Source of the DNA: Paucibacter sp. PLA-PC-4
GTDB taxonomy: Bacteria > Pseudomonadota > Gammaproteobacteria > Burkholderiales > Burkholderiaceae_C
DNA length: 64,000 bases
Direction of reading: 5' to 3'
NCBI RefSeq assembly: GCF_026241155.1
Contig: NZ_JAPFGP010000016.1
Coordinates: 98,393 to 162,392, forward strand
The notes under the pieces were generated by a model. The model was given only the letters and a program-made list of their open reading frames with translations. It was not told the origin of the DNA and searched no databases. Below, one piece after another: positions 16,376-25,833 of this stretch (position 1 is the first letter of the stretch; every line of letters begins with the position of its first letter). The position numbers and the translations under genes are program-made.

Positions 16376-17317
16376 GTGCTCAAGAAGAGAACCGCAATCT
16401 TGATCCTGCTCGCACTGGCACTGTTCGGCCTCGCCGCCTGGGCCTGGACACCGGATCTGCCGCAGGCCGACCTGGACGCCAAATACATGCGCCAGCCCAG
16501 CGACAGGGTCGAGTTGCGCGCCGTGCCCGGCGTGCATCTACATTTGCGAGACACCGGCCCGCGCTCTGCCCCAGCTTTGTTAATGATCCACGGCTTCGGC
16601 GCCAGCCTGCACAGCTGGGAGCCCTGGGCAGCCGCCTTGTCAGAGACTTACCGCGTGATCCGCATCGATCTGCCCGGTAGCGGCCTGAGTCCGCCGGACC
16701 CAAGCGGTGTCTATACCGACGCTCGTACCGAGCAGCTGCTGCTAGCCCTTCTCGATCAGCTGGAGGTCCCTCACGTCACGCTGATTGGCCACTCGATCGG
16801 CGGGCGCATCGCCTGGGGCATGGCGGCGCGTCATCCCGAGCGCATCACCCGTCTGGTGCTCATCGCCCCGGACGGTTTTGCCAGCCCCGGCTTCGACTAC
16901 GGCCAGGCGCCTGAGGTGCCGGCCAGCCTGAAGTTGATGACCCATGTCCTACCCCGCCCTTTGCTGCGCATGAGCCTGGCGCCGGCCTATGCCGATCCGG
17001 AGGTACTCAGCGATCGTCTGACTGAGCGCTACTTCGAGCTGATGCGCGCCCCTGGCGCGCGGCAGGCGCTGCTGGCCCGCATGCAGCAGACCGTACTCAG
17101 CGATCCCAGGCCCCAGCTGCAGCGCATCAAAGCGCCCACGCTACTGATCTGGGGCGAGCAGGACGCGATGATCCCCTTCAGCAACGCCGCCGACTACCTC
17201 ACCGCCCTCCCCAGCGCTCGCCTGGCCGCTCTGCCCGGCATCGGCCATCTTCCTCAGGAGGAACAGCCGGCGCGCGGGCTGGCCGCGCTGCAGGCCTTGC
17301 TGCGCGAAAGCCAATGA
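16376..17317 (+). CDS. Membrane-anchored alpha/beta hydrolase
   Basis: This is a serine hydrolase of the alpha/beta fold, substrate unknown. An N-terminal signal-anchor (residues 6-25, ILILLALALFGLAAWAW) places the enzyme at the outer face of the inner membrane. The oxyanion motif is HGFGAS, the nucleophile elbow GHSIGG and the catalytic His GIGHLPQEE near the C-terminus. The long frame begins with a GTG at 16322 inside puhE, but the GTG at 16376, 4 nt after the puhE stop, directly precedes the LKKR signal and is preferred (313 aa). It is co-oriented with puhE and probably in the same transcript. It is not BchO, whose context and sequence differ. Confidence 0.75.
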   Translation: MLKKRTAILILLALALFGLAAWAWTPDLPQADLDAKYMRQPSDRVELRAVPGVHLHLRDTGPRSAPALLMIHGFGASLHSWEPWAAALSETYRVIRIDLPGSGLSPPDPSGVYTDARTEQLLLALLDQLEVPHVTLIGHSIGGRIAWGMAARHPERITRLVLIAPDGFASPGFDYGQAPEVPASLKLMTHVLPRPLLRMSLAPAYADPEVLSDRLTERYFELMRAPGARQALLARMQQTVLSDPRPQLQRIKAPTLLIWGEQDAMIPFSNAADYLTALPSARLAALPGIGHLPQEEQPARGLAALQALLRESQ

Positions 17318-17358
17318 CGGGCAATACCTGACCCCGGAGACCCCGGCGCTGAGGCATC

Positions 17359-18045
17359 ATGCTTGGCATGGGAGCAAGCATCAGCACAGCGAGTAACGGA
17401 CTCGCCGCCCGTCTGAAAGACGCCACACGCGATCTGCACCGGCAAGCCGAACGCAGCGGCGTTATGGCCGAGTTGATGCAAGGCCGCATCAGCCGCGATG
17501 TTTATTGCCTGATGCTGCGCAACCTGCAGCCGATTTATGCGGCGCTGGAGGTGGGGCTCGATGCGCACAATCACGCCGACCCGAGCGTGCAGCGGCTCTG
17601 GAGGCCCGAGCTGCGCCGGCTGCCGGCGCTGGAGCAGGATCTGGATTACCTGCATGCTGGCGCGGACTGGCGCCGTGACTTGCCAATGCTGAGAGCTGCT
17701 GCGGAATACGCCGAGCGGCTTGAGCGCCTGGCACGAACCGACGCAGTGCTGCTCATTGCACATGCCTATCTGCGCTACCTCGGCGACCTTCATGGCGGGC
17801 AGATGCTGGCGCGAATCGTGAGGCAGGGCCTCGGGTTGAAGGGCGAGTTGGGTACGGCGTTTTATGCCTTTGGGGGCGGGGATGCGCAAAAGCTGGAACA
17901 GCTGAAGCTGGGTTTTCGGGTCGGGCTAGATGCGCTGACTCTGACGCCGGAGCAGGCGGATGCCATAGTGGATGAGGCGTGCGAGGGTTTCAGGCTGCAT
18001 GCAAGCCTATTTGAAAGCGTACAGGGGGACGGACGGCTCGGGTGA
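17359..18045 (+). CDS. Biliverdin-producing haem oxygenase
   Basis: This enzyme opens haem to biliverdin IXa, CO and Fe2+. It is 228 aa, all-helical. The proximal His is in KDATRDLHRQAE (near 30), and the distal-helix signature YLGDLHGGQ (near 137) corresponds to YLGDLSGGQ of classical haem oxygenases. GAGG stands before the ATG. Its position a few kb from a bacteriophytochrome gene strongly suggests that it supplies the biliverdin chromophore, as bphO does elsewhere. It could also serve in haem-iron use. Confidence 0.88.
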   Translation: MLGMGASISTASNGLAARLKDATRDLHRQAERSGVMAELMQGRISRDVYCLMLRNLQPIYAALEVGLDAHNHADPSVQRLWRPELRRLPALEQDLDYLHAGADWRRDLPMLRAAAEYAERLERLARTDAVLLIAHAYLRYLGDLHGGQMLARIVRQGLGLKGELGTAFYAFGGGDAQKLEQLKLGFRVGLDALTLTPEQADAIVDEACEGFRLHASLFESVQGDGRLG

Positions 18046-18264
18046 GCGGCCGCGGCGAAGGCATAGATGCCGCAGGGACCGTCGCTCACGTCCAAAACCT
18101 TGGTGCTCGGCGGGCGGCAAAAAGCCGTCGTCGGCTCACGCCGCACTGCGGCGGAGTCAATGACCGTTGTCAAGGTCGGAGTACCAATTCGGGCTGCTAG
18201 CCAGGCTGCGGATTGCCTCGTTAGCCCGCGTGCCCGCTCGATGAAGCCGAAGCTCAAGGAGTTT

Positions 18265-20316
18265 TCAGGCTTTCGTCCCTGTCTCGGTTCCGGTCGTCCC
18301 CGTTATCAACATCTGCTCGAACATGAGTTGTGGCACCGGCCTAGAGAACAAGAAGCCTTGCTGCAGCATGCAGCCCCGGCCGATCAGGAACTCCGACTGT
18401 TCTAGCGTCTCCACCCCTTCGGCGACCACTTGAAGGCCCAGTTCCTTGCCGAGGGTGATGATGGCGGTGGCAAGGGCAGCGTCGCGACCTCCTCGTGCGA
18501 CCTCGGCAATGAAGGCGCGATCGATCTTCAGCTCACTCATGGGCAGACGCTTCAATTGACTCAGCGACGAATAGCCGGTGCCGAAGTCATCCAGCGACAG
18601 GCCAAAGCCCAGGGTCCGCAGGCGGTCCAGCACGCCGACGGCCGTTGCCACCTCGCGCATCACCATGGTCTCAGTCAGCTCGAGCGTCAGCCAGGAGGAT
18701 TGCAGGCCATAGTGCAGCACGAGGCCCTCGAGCTGGTCCGGTAGCGTGGCATCGGCAAGACTCGATGCAGGGAGGTTTACCGACAGAGGCAGTATCGACA
18801 GCCCATGGTCCGACCAGCGACGCAGGCTCATGCAGGCGGCGTGCAGCACCCAATCAGTCAGTGGCGCGATGAGACCGCGTTCCTCGGCCAGCTCGATGAA
18901 CGCGCCCGGCGGCACCAGACCGCGCTGCGGGTGCTGCCAGCGCACCAGCGCCTCGGCACCGACGAGTTGTCCGCTGCGAGCGTCTACTTTCGGCTGATAG
19001 TGCAAACACAACTGCCCAACTTGTATCGCATGGCGCAATTCGGTCTCGAGCACCGCGCGCTCCCTGGCCCGGGCGTTGAGTGCCTCGTCGAAGAACTTGT
19101 GTTGGGCGCCGCCTGCATCCGCGGCAACCCGAGCCGTCTGTTCCGCGCAATGCGTCAGGCCGACCATGTCCTGGGCGTCGCCCGGGAACATTGCAATACC
19201 GATGCTCGCAGACAGGGACAGCGGCTGCGCGTGGATGACGATGGGTTGTGCCACCGCCGCGAGCAGACGTTGCGCGACGACGGACGCTCGCTCCTGGCCG
19301 TCGAGATCCGTGAGAAGCACCGAGAACGCGTTGTCGCCGAGTCGTGCAACCACGGCCGGTTCATGGGCAACCGGGTTGACCGACGCCACGTCGCTGCCTC
19401 GGATGCAAGCGCGCAGACGCTGCGCGACGCTGGCCAGTACCGTGTCGCCCTCTCCGCGGCCATAGACGTCGTTGACACCGCCGAAGCGGTCGATCTTGAC
19501 ATGCAGGACGGCGCATCCGACGCCGCTGCGCATAGACCGTTCCAGTGCCGGCCCGGCCAACTCGGCAAACAGGCGGCGGTTCGGCAGCCCCGTGACCTCG
19601 TCGTAGTGTGCCAGCCGCAGGGCCCGGTGCTCCGCCTCGACGAGCGAGTCGTCAAGCGCCGTCCGCGCCACGAATTCGTTTCGCAGCAAGAACTCGCGCC
19701 ACCAACCAATGCCGGCCGCGAGGATGAAGAGCGTGACCACGTGATACGACCAATAGCCCGCCAACTGGGTCGACAGGCCGGCATGTCCCCACAGCGCATA
19801 AAGGAATGCCACCAGGATGGCAACACCCGCAGCAAGTGCATGCCGGAACTGCACCCCCAGGATCACAAAACAATAAAATTCTAGAAAGGTGAAGTTCAGG
19901 ACGCCCACCCAGCTTTTCAAGCCGGCACCACCCTCTTCATCGATCCGGACCAGGATGAACATCAGGCAAAGGGCCACCGTGACGATGAAGCTTGCCATCA
20001 CCGGCTGCCAGTACCTGCGGGCCTTGGGCAAGAGCGAATAGCCGAGACCCGACAACAGCACCGGCACGGCCATCGTCAGTCGCAGCAGATTGGCGGGTCC
20101 ATCGTTGTGGCTGATGCGGTCGACCAGGTAATCGCCGACGATCAGGACCACACCAAGCACAAGGCTCGCCTGCGCATAGCGGAAATAGAAGGCGACATAG
20201 TGTTTGATGAAGCGCAACTCATAGTCCGCGCCGGAAAAGCGCAGCAGTAGCCTCAGCGGCAATGCCGCGGCGCCGATGTCACGGGTTCCAAGCGCCTTTT
20301 TTTCAAAAGTAGGCAT
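18265..20316 (-). CDS. Membrane GGDEF-EAL protein, probable c-di-GMP phosphodiesterase
   Basis: This is a 683-aa protein. The N-terminal membrane domain has six or so hydrophobic segments (about 35-215). A GGDEF domain (about 245-410) has its active-site loop degraded to RLGDNAF instead of RxGGDEF, so cyclase activity is unlikely. An EAL domain (about 425-670) keeps EALVRW, ELTET, DDFGTGYSSL and AEGVE, consistent with an active c-di-GMP phosphodiesterase. The frame continues upstream, but the ATG at 20316 lies 10 nt after the stop of the upstream PAS-GGDEF-EAL gene, suggesting coupling, since no clear ribosome site is seen. Confidence 0.85.
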   Translation of the reverse strand: MPTFEKKALGTRDIGAAALPLRLLLRFSGADYELRFIKHYVAFYFRYAQASLVLGVVLIVGDYLVDRISHNDGPANLLRLTMAVPVLLSGLGYSLLPKARRYWQPVMASFIVTVALCLMFILVRIDEEGGAGLKSWVGVLNFTFLEFYCFVILGVQFRHALAAGVAILVAFLYALWGHAGLSTQLAGYWSYHVVTLFILAAGIGWWREFLLRNEFVARTALDDSLVEAEHRALRLAHYDEVTGLPNRRLFAELAGPALERSMRSGVGCAVLHVKIDRFGGVNDVYGRGEGDTVLASVAQRLRACIRGSDVASVNPVAHEPAVVARLGDNAFSVLLTDLDGQERASVVAQRLLAAVAQPIVIHAQPLSLSASIGIAMFPGDAQDMVGLTHCAEQTARVAADAGGAQHKFFDEALNARARERAVLETELRHAIQVGQLCLHYQPKVDARSGQLVGAEALVRWQHPQRGLVPPGAFIELAEERGLIAPLTDWVLHAACMSLRRWSDHGLSILPLSVNLPASSLADATLPDQLEGLVLHYGLQSSWLTLELTETMVMREVATAVGVLDRLRTLGFGLSLDDFGTGYSSLSQLKRLPMSELKIDRAFIAEVARGGRDAALATAIITLGKELGLQVVAEGVETLEQSEFLIGRGCMLQQGFLFSRPVPQLMFEQMLITGTTGTETGTKA

Positions 20317-20326
20317 CAGGTGGAGG

Positions 20327-22399
20327 TCACATCTGAAGGGTGGGGTGCGGAGCAATTTCACCACTGTTCGCCGTAGACCCTGGGGTTCGTACTGGTGCGC
20401 GCAAATCATCTGACATGGCGGCAGTACTGGGCCGCTGTTGAGAAAGCCAGGATGCGAGCACTTCGGCTGGCAGCGCCTTGCTGTAGAGCCAGCCCTGGGC
20501 GTACTGGACGCCGAGGCGGCGCAGGACATCGGCCATCTCCTCAGTCTCCACACCCTCTGCAATTACCTCCAGGCCAAGCCCCTTGGCCAAGCTTGAAATG
20601 GCCGTAAGAAGGGCATGCCGCTTGGGCGAGTCACCGCCTCCAGCAATGAAGCTGCGGTCTAGCTTTACCGCAGTCAGGTCCAACCCGGCCAGTTGCCCGA
20701 GTGACGAATATCCTGCGCCGAAGTCATCCAGATGCACGCCACAGCCTAGCGCACGGGAGGACTCGATGAATGCGCGAGCCGCCAGGCCGTCTTCCAAGAA
20801 GCTGGACTCCGTCAGTTCCACGTCGATGAATCCATCACAGTGGTCGTGGGCGGCTTTCAAGGCATCTATCAAGAAGGGGTCATGGGCCACCTGTTTGGCG
20901 CTGACATTCACCGAGACGCGAAGCGATAGGCCCATGTCGGCCCAACTCTTGGCCTGGCGCGCTGCCGCTTGCATGACCCAACGCCCGATCTCCACAATGA
21001 TGCCCGTTGCCTCAGCACGAGGGATGAACCTGTCAGGCGCGATGTAGCCTATTTCCGGGTGGTTCCAGCGTATCAAGGCCTCAACAGTCTCGACCGTGCC
21101 GTCAACCAGACTGACTTTAGGCTGGTACCAGAGCTCCAGCTGTTCGCGCGCCAGCGCCTCTCGCAGCTGGGAGTCCAGCCATAGTCCCTCTGCCAACTCT
21201 TCACGCATCCGGCTTTCGTACAGCTGCAAGCCGCTTCGTGAGCGCGTCATGGCGGCGTGCATCGCCGCGTCCGCTGCCATCTCGAGGTCGTCAGCGGTGA
21301 CGGCGTGATCTGGAAAGCGAGCCACGCCAACGGCAGCTTGAAGATGCACCTGCACGCCGGCCACCATAAAGGTCTTGGCAAGGGCGCTCAGTATCTCGTC
21401 GCCGACCGCCACCAACTCTGCATCTGATCGGGTGCCGTCCGCCTGCAGTTGGAATTCGGGGCCGCCAGCGCGGCTGACCATCCAGTCCGCGGGCACCGCC
21501 TGAACGAGAGCATCTGCCACTTGCTTCATAAGCCTTTCGGATTGCGTCAGCCCCAGCATGCCCCGCAGTTGCCGGTAATTCAACACCACGAGCGTCATGA
21601 ATGCGACGGGCAGGCCCAAGTCAACAAGCTCTTCCAGTCGTTGCCGAGAGGCAAGACCGTTGGGCAGACGCGTCACGCGATCTTTGGTCGCCTGCTCGTA
21701 AAGACGTCGTTTGCCTGCGAGTTCCTCGGTGATGTCGATGCCTGAGCACACTACATAAGTGTCCTCGTCCGCACTCCCTCGTATCAGCTTGTTCCGCCAC
21801 TGGATCTGTCGTTGCCCCAGCAGCGAATCCACGGGAGTACTCGTTTCATAGGACTCGCCCTTTTCGAAGAAACTGGCAATGTGGGCTCTGGCCTCCGCCT
21901 GATGTGACGCTGGAAGGAACAGCTTGTGGGCATCGATGCCGATCAGGTCAGCCTCCCTCATGCCGGAACCTTCTTCACACAGCCGATTGAAGCGTCTGAC
22001 CTTGTGGTTCCTGTCGATGATGACCACCAGGGAGTTGACCTCCGAGACGATCTGCTCGGCAAAGCCCAGCGCCTTCTGCAAGGCAGCCATCACACCCTCG
22101 GCATCGTCTGACCGGCTGGCCAACCCACCCCAGAGCCCGATGCCAGTCTTCTTGCCAACCAGTACGAGTTCAACGCGGCGCGTGGCCCGCGCCGTGATCC
22201 GCACGCATTCCGTCGCCGCACCAAGCGCCCTGATCGTCGCAGCCTGCGTGGAAGTTAGGCGCAGGCAAGTGGTTCCGATGCCCATGTCGTGACTGAGCAT
22301 CAGGTCGTCCGAGTCCTGTCCAAAAGACCAACGATCGCTTTGCAAGTCTTCCGCTGCTGCAGGCACCGCTGCTCGAGATGACAGCACTAGTTCAGACAT
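20327..22399 (-). CDS. PAS-GGDEF-EAL protein, probable c-di-GMP phosphodiesterase
   Basis: This is a soluble 690-aa protein. A divergent N-terminal region (about 1-100) is followed by a PAS domain (about 105-230; VIIDRNHKVRRFNRLCEE, then GIDITEE). A GGDEF domain follows whose loop reads RAGGPEF, so it is probably inactive or regulatory. The EAL domain has VEALIRWNHPE, ELTESSF, DDFGAGYSSLGQL and AEGVETEE, so hydrolysis of c-di-GMP is expected. The overall architecture resembles E. coli PdeR. It is the first gene of a two-gene leftward operon; an AT-rich stretch at 22400-22470 is the likely promoter. Confidence 0.85.
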   Translation of the reverse strand: MSELVLSSRAAVPAAAEDLQSDRWSFGQDSDDLMLSHDMGIGTTCLRLTSTQAATIRALGAATECVRITARATRRVELVLVGKKTGIGLWGGLASRSDDAEGVMAALQKALGFAEQIVSEVNSLVVIIDRNHKVRRFNRLCEEGSGMREADLIGIDAHKLFLPASHQAEARAHIASFFEKGESYETSTPVDSLLGQRQIQWRNKLIRGSADEDTYVVCSGIDITEELAGKRRLYEQATKDRVTRLPNGLASRQRLEELVDLGLPVAFMTLVVLNYRQLRGMLGLTQSERLMKQVADALVQAVPADWMVSRAGGPEFQLQADGTRSDAELVAVGDEILSALAKTFMVAGVQVHLQAAVGVARFPDHAVTADDLEMAADAAMHAAMTRSRSGLQLYESRMREELAEGLWLDSQLREALAREQLELWYQPKVSLVDGTVETVEALIRWNHPEIGYIAPDRFIPRAEATGIIVEIGRWVMQAAARQAKSWADMGLSLRVSVNVSAKQVAHDPFLIDALKAAHDHCDGFIDVELTESSFLEDGLAARAFIESSRALGCGVHLDDFGAGYSSLGQLAGLDLTAVKLDRSFIAGGGDSPKRHALLTAISSLAKGLGLEVIAEGVETEEMADVLRRLGVQYAQGWLYSKALPAEVLASWLSQQRPSTAAMSDDLRAPVRTPGSTANSGEIAPHPTLQM

Positions 22400-23586
22400 T
22401 CGGGCTCCGAGTCAGATAACCAACATTTTATATCATTTACCACTTTCAATTTGATTGCAATGATACATATGGCATTTTCAAATGAACTGCCAAAAAGGTC
22501 ACATCACTGATCCCGAACTGGTGCGCATGAAGGGCACGAAGCCAGAAGCATCGTATTCGTCTACTTCCCCAATCTAGAGTGCTCGGGCTCTTGAAGAAGG
22601 CAGGGCGGCAGCATCTGCGACTGGGTCTCAGGTCGAATAGCGGAGTTGCGACACCGTCTAGCCTAGAGACGAAATCGCCATTCCGAGCAAAGCCACACAA
22701 TCATAAATGTCATTTTAATCATTTTAAAACAATGAGCGCGTTGTGTAGTTCCACCCCGCGGTGTCTGGCCAACCCACCGCGCAAAGCGCGGGCTGGTCAC
22801 ACCCCCACCCGTAGTCAACGTTCGGGTCGCAAAACCGCCACATGCCAAAAGAACAACCTGACCTTAGAAAAAGAGGCTCTTCGCGACCTTCGCTGCAATA
22901 CTGACTTTTGCCGGAATCCTCATCGCTGTAGCGCTCGTCAGCACCCTCGACCGCTGAGAGTCCGGTACACAACGATCTAAGCCTTTCCAACTTGCCCGAA
23001 GTCTAGAGGGCCGAGATAGCGGGGCCTCGACTGCCGGTGCGTCGGGACATCACCCAGAACTGCTCGATGAGGTCGAACACATCTGACCTGGCCTACTCGC
23101 GCGAGCGACTGCCCTTGCGGGCCACTCTTGCGGTCTTTAGGCTGGGAAAATTACCTCTCCGTGGCCGAGTTGTCCCAGACCTCGCCCCGAACGGCTCTGC
23201 TGGGCTTGGCCGTCGCACAGCATCGTGAGGTCGGCTTGCTTGCGGCAGCTGTACAGAACTAAGCCTCGCACAGGACTGCTTCGCCGACTCCTCACTGTCA
23301 GTCATCGGGTCGCTACAGCCACTTCCTAGGCCATAGAAGCCATAGCTGACCTTCCCAGCTCCGCGGGTCATTGTCAAACTCGGCTCTCGCGTCGGCGAAT
23401 GGCCGATACTGGAGGGCCCGTAGCCGCTCAGCCGGCGAACTGTCCAATGATTGTTGCTTACGGTAACAACTCGAGAGCCGGGAAATCCGCGGATCGCATG
23501 CCGCCTCGAGCTGTCTTGCCACTACCGGGTCGCCATCGAAGAGCTAAGCTCTCACGCCGCGCCTGAGCACTCATCAGCTCTGGCCC
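22400..23586. other. 1.2-kb gap without a convincing intact gene
   Basis: AT-rich upstream sequence (22400-22500), a short GC hairpin (CCGCGC-AAA-GCGCGG, 22777-22791) and a possible broken small membrane-peptide ORF (22842-22957, listed separately) are seen. Open frames around 23037-23522 are short, overlap on both strands and have no recognisable domain. The stretch looks like decayed DNA between the c-di-GMP genes and the phytochrome gene. Confidence 0.5.
22842..22957 (+). pseudogene. Possible frameshifted 38-aa single-helix membrane peptide
   Basis: An ATG at 22842 begins MPKEQPDLRK. At the run of five A (22868-22872) a -1 shift, or one extra A, would join it to KRLFATFAAILTFAGILIAV, a clear membrane helix ending in VSTLDR and a stop at 22955-22957. 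Without the shift, the first frame stops after 18 residues and the second has no start. No ribosome site is evident. It could be a decayed gene, a sequencing slip, or chance. Confidence 0.25.
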
Positions 23587-25803
23587 CTACCCCGAAGAAC
23601 TCCTGATCTGCGCATACAGCCCAGCCGCCCTGCGCGTCGAGTTCTCCAGTTCCTGTAATAGCGGCGCGACCGGGGGGCCTCCGCGGGCGTCGGCGATGTC
23701 CATGGCGGCGAGGCTGGCGTTGGTGAGGATGGCGGCGATCACGCCGTCTGGTTCGTTGGCTTCGCTTCGCGTGTGCTGCGCGGCCAGGCGTAAGGTGCTT
23801 TCCAGGTTGAGCCGGGCGGTGTCAGCGCGGCGGGCTTCGCGCAGGTCGAGCAGGGTCAGCACATATCCCAGGGCCTGGCCGTCGCGGCCGCTGACGGGCT
23901 CGGCGTGGACGGCCATCGGCACCAGCGTGTCGTCGGCGCCGAGCAGATCGAGTTCGCGGCGCCAGCCGTGCTGGGAGCGGCGCATCTCGGCCAGAGCCCG
24001 CTGCACGGCGGGGGCAGCGGCGAACAGGCCGGAGATCTCACCGCCCTTCTCGACCGGCGCGCCGCGCAAGACCACCAAGGCCTCGTTGGCGAACACCACG
24101 CGGCCCTCGGCATTGGCCACCAGCACCGGTTCGCGCGAGCCGGCCACCGCGCCGCGGATCTGCACCAACTGGTGCTCGGCGATCAGTAATCGCACCGCCT
24201 GCACCTGCACGATGATGTCCACCAGGGCCACACCGATGCCGCGCGCCAGCGCCAGCTCGGTGCTCGACCAAGGCACGGCTGTGCCGCGCACGATCTCGGA
24301 CCAGGCCGCGAAGGAGCGGCGCGGCGACAGCTCCAGCGGATTGTTGGCCACCATGGGCTTGGACGGATCACCGGCCCAGGTGACGCTTTGCAGCTGCTCC
24401 TTGCGAAACCACATCAGCCAGTCGGGGCTGTTGGTGGACAGGCGCACGGCCAGCACGCCGCTGGCCGTTGGCGTGAGACTCGCCAGCGCGGGGTTCGCCT
24501 GACCGACCGAGGCGCAGGCAAAGGGCTCGTCAACCGGCACCGGCTGCTGCGCCTGCACCCAGGCCAGCAAAGCGCGCAGCTCGGGCGTGGACGGCGTCTC
24601 GCCCGACACCAGCACCTCGCCTTCGCAGAACAGCGCAGCGCCAGTGGCCTCGAGCGGCTGTAGCAGGGTGCGCGGGTTTCGGAACAGCGCATAGCGCCAT
24701 TCGCCCTCAGTCGAAGTCGCCTCGACCAGGCGCTGCTCGAGCCGGCGTACCATCAGCGCCACCTGGGCGTGAGCATAGTTCTCAATGGCCGAGATGCGGG
24801 TGGAGGCCACCTCGGCCAGCAGATCGGCAGCCGAGCGCAGCGTGCAGCGCAGATGGCGCGGCGAGTAGTGGTGGCAGGCGATCAGGCCCCAGAGCTGACC
24901 CTCGCGCACCAGCGAGGCGGTCAGCGTGGCCGTCACGCCCATATTGCGCAGGTACTGCAGATGGATGGGCGACATGCTGCGCAGCTGGCACAGCGACATG
25001 TCCAGCGGCGCACCGGTCTCGGGCCGCAGAGCCGGCAACAGCGGAGCCTGCTGGGCGTTCACATCGACCAGCATGCGTACCCGGTTGAGCAGATAGAGGG
25101 CGCGGGCGCGCTGCGGAATGTCGCTGGCCGGGTAGTGGTGGCCCAACAGCGACTCCAGCCGCGGGTGCCGCGCCTCGGCGATCACCTTGCCATGGCCGTC
25201 GGGGTCGAATTTGTAGACCACCACGCGGTCATAGCCGGTCAGATGGTGCAGAACCTCGACCACCGCATCGGCCAGCACGCCCACCGAGGGCGCGGCGCCG
25301 AAGCGCTGCAGTGCGTCGGACAGCGTGGCTGCCATCTGCTCGGGGGTCAAGTCTTGCAGTTCCATGCCACCGGTTTCGGCTGAGGCCGAGGTCGTCGCCG
25401 GCTCCAGTTCCAGCACCAGCCCGCCCTCGGCCAGCCGGTGCAGAGCGCCGTCGAAGCGGCGCCCGGTCGGCCCGATGCTGCATTGCAGCATCACGGCCTC
25501 GCGCAGATCGGCGTGGCCGCTGTTGGCTTGATGCTGTTGCGGCGGCCGAAGCAGCGCCGCCACCCGCTCGGCCACATCGCCGCCGAGCAGCGCCAGCGGC
25601 CGCTGCAGCAGCGCCTCTGCCGGCAGGCCCAGCAGGCGTGCGACATTGCCGCTGCACTGCTGCACCAGCAGATCGGCGCTCTCGCGCAAGACCAGCAGCG
25701 CGCCATGCGGCTGCACCGAGCCGGCCAGATGGATCAGCTCGCGCTCGCAGTTGCTGAGGTCGGCCTGGCCGAAGGCGGGTGCCACTTGCTTCGAGGCTTG
25801 CAT
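23587..25803 (-). CDS. bphP: Bacteriophytochrome without kinase domain (BphP1-like)
   Basis: This is a red/far-red photoreceptor of 738 aa. The PAS domain carries C19 in LSNCERELIHLAGSVQPHGA, the usual biliverdin-attachment site. The GAF domain has HHYPASDIPQ and SMSPIHLQYLRNMGV, and the PHY domain has the tongue motif PRRSFAAW. The output is a PAS-like domain (about 560-670) and terminal helices; there is no histidine-kinase core. This layout and the position right after a ppsR gene match the phytochromes of Bradyrhizobium and Rhodopseudomonas palustris that bind PpsR and relieve repression in far-red light. ppsR ends 30 nt upstream on the same strand, so the two are probably co-transcribed. 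Confidence 0.92.
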   Translation of the reverse strand: MQASKQVAPAFGQADLSNCERELIHLAGSVQPHGALLVLRESADLLVQQCSGNVARLLGLPAEALLQRPLALLGGDVAERVAALLRPPQQHQANSGHADLREAVMLQCSIGPTGRRFDGALHRLAEGGLVLELEPATTSASAETGGMELQDLTPEQMAATLSDALQRFGAAPSVGVLADAVVEVLHHLTGYDRVVVYKFDPDGHGKVIAEARHPRLESLLGHHYPASDIPQRARALYLLNRVRMLVDVNAQQAPLLPALRPETGAPLDMSLCQLRSMSPIHLQYLRNMGVTATLTASLVREGQLWGLIACHHYSPRHLRCTLRSAADLLAEVASTRISAIENYAHAQVALMVRRLEQRLVEATSTEGEWRYALFRNPRTLLQPLEATGAALFCEGEVLVSGETPSTPELRALLAWVQAQQPVPVDEPFACASVGQANPALASLTPTASGVLAVRLSTNSPDWLMWFRKEQLQSVTWAGDPSKPMVANNPLELSPRRSFAAWSEIVRGTAVPWSSTELALARGIGVALVDIIVQVQAVRLLIAEHQLVQIRGAVAGSREPVLVANAEGRVVFANEALVVLRGAPVEKGGEISGLFAAAPAVQRALAEMRRSQHGWRRELDLLGADDTLVPMAVHAEPVSGRDGQALGYVLTLLDLREARRADTARLNLESTLRLAAQHTRSEANEPDGVIAAILTNASLAAMDIADARGGPPVAPLLQELENSTRRAAGLYAQIRSSSG

Positions 25804-25833
25804 CGATGCTTGGTGCGTCGTTCAGTCAGTGCT

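Noticed and set aside
22741..22830. Possible terminator or RNA around the CCGCGC-AAA-GCGCGG hairpin
   Set aside because: Short stem, no T-run, no gene ending into it; not enough to call an RNA or terminator.
23440..23480. Imperfect palindrome GTTGCTTACGGTAACAAC as a regulator site
   Set aside because: Symmetry is broken by one base and no regulator or target promoter is evident nearby.
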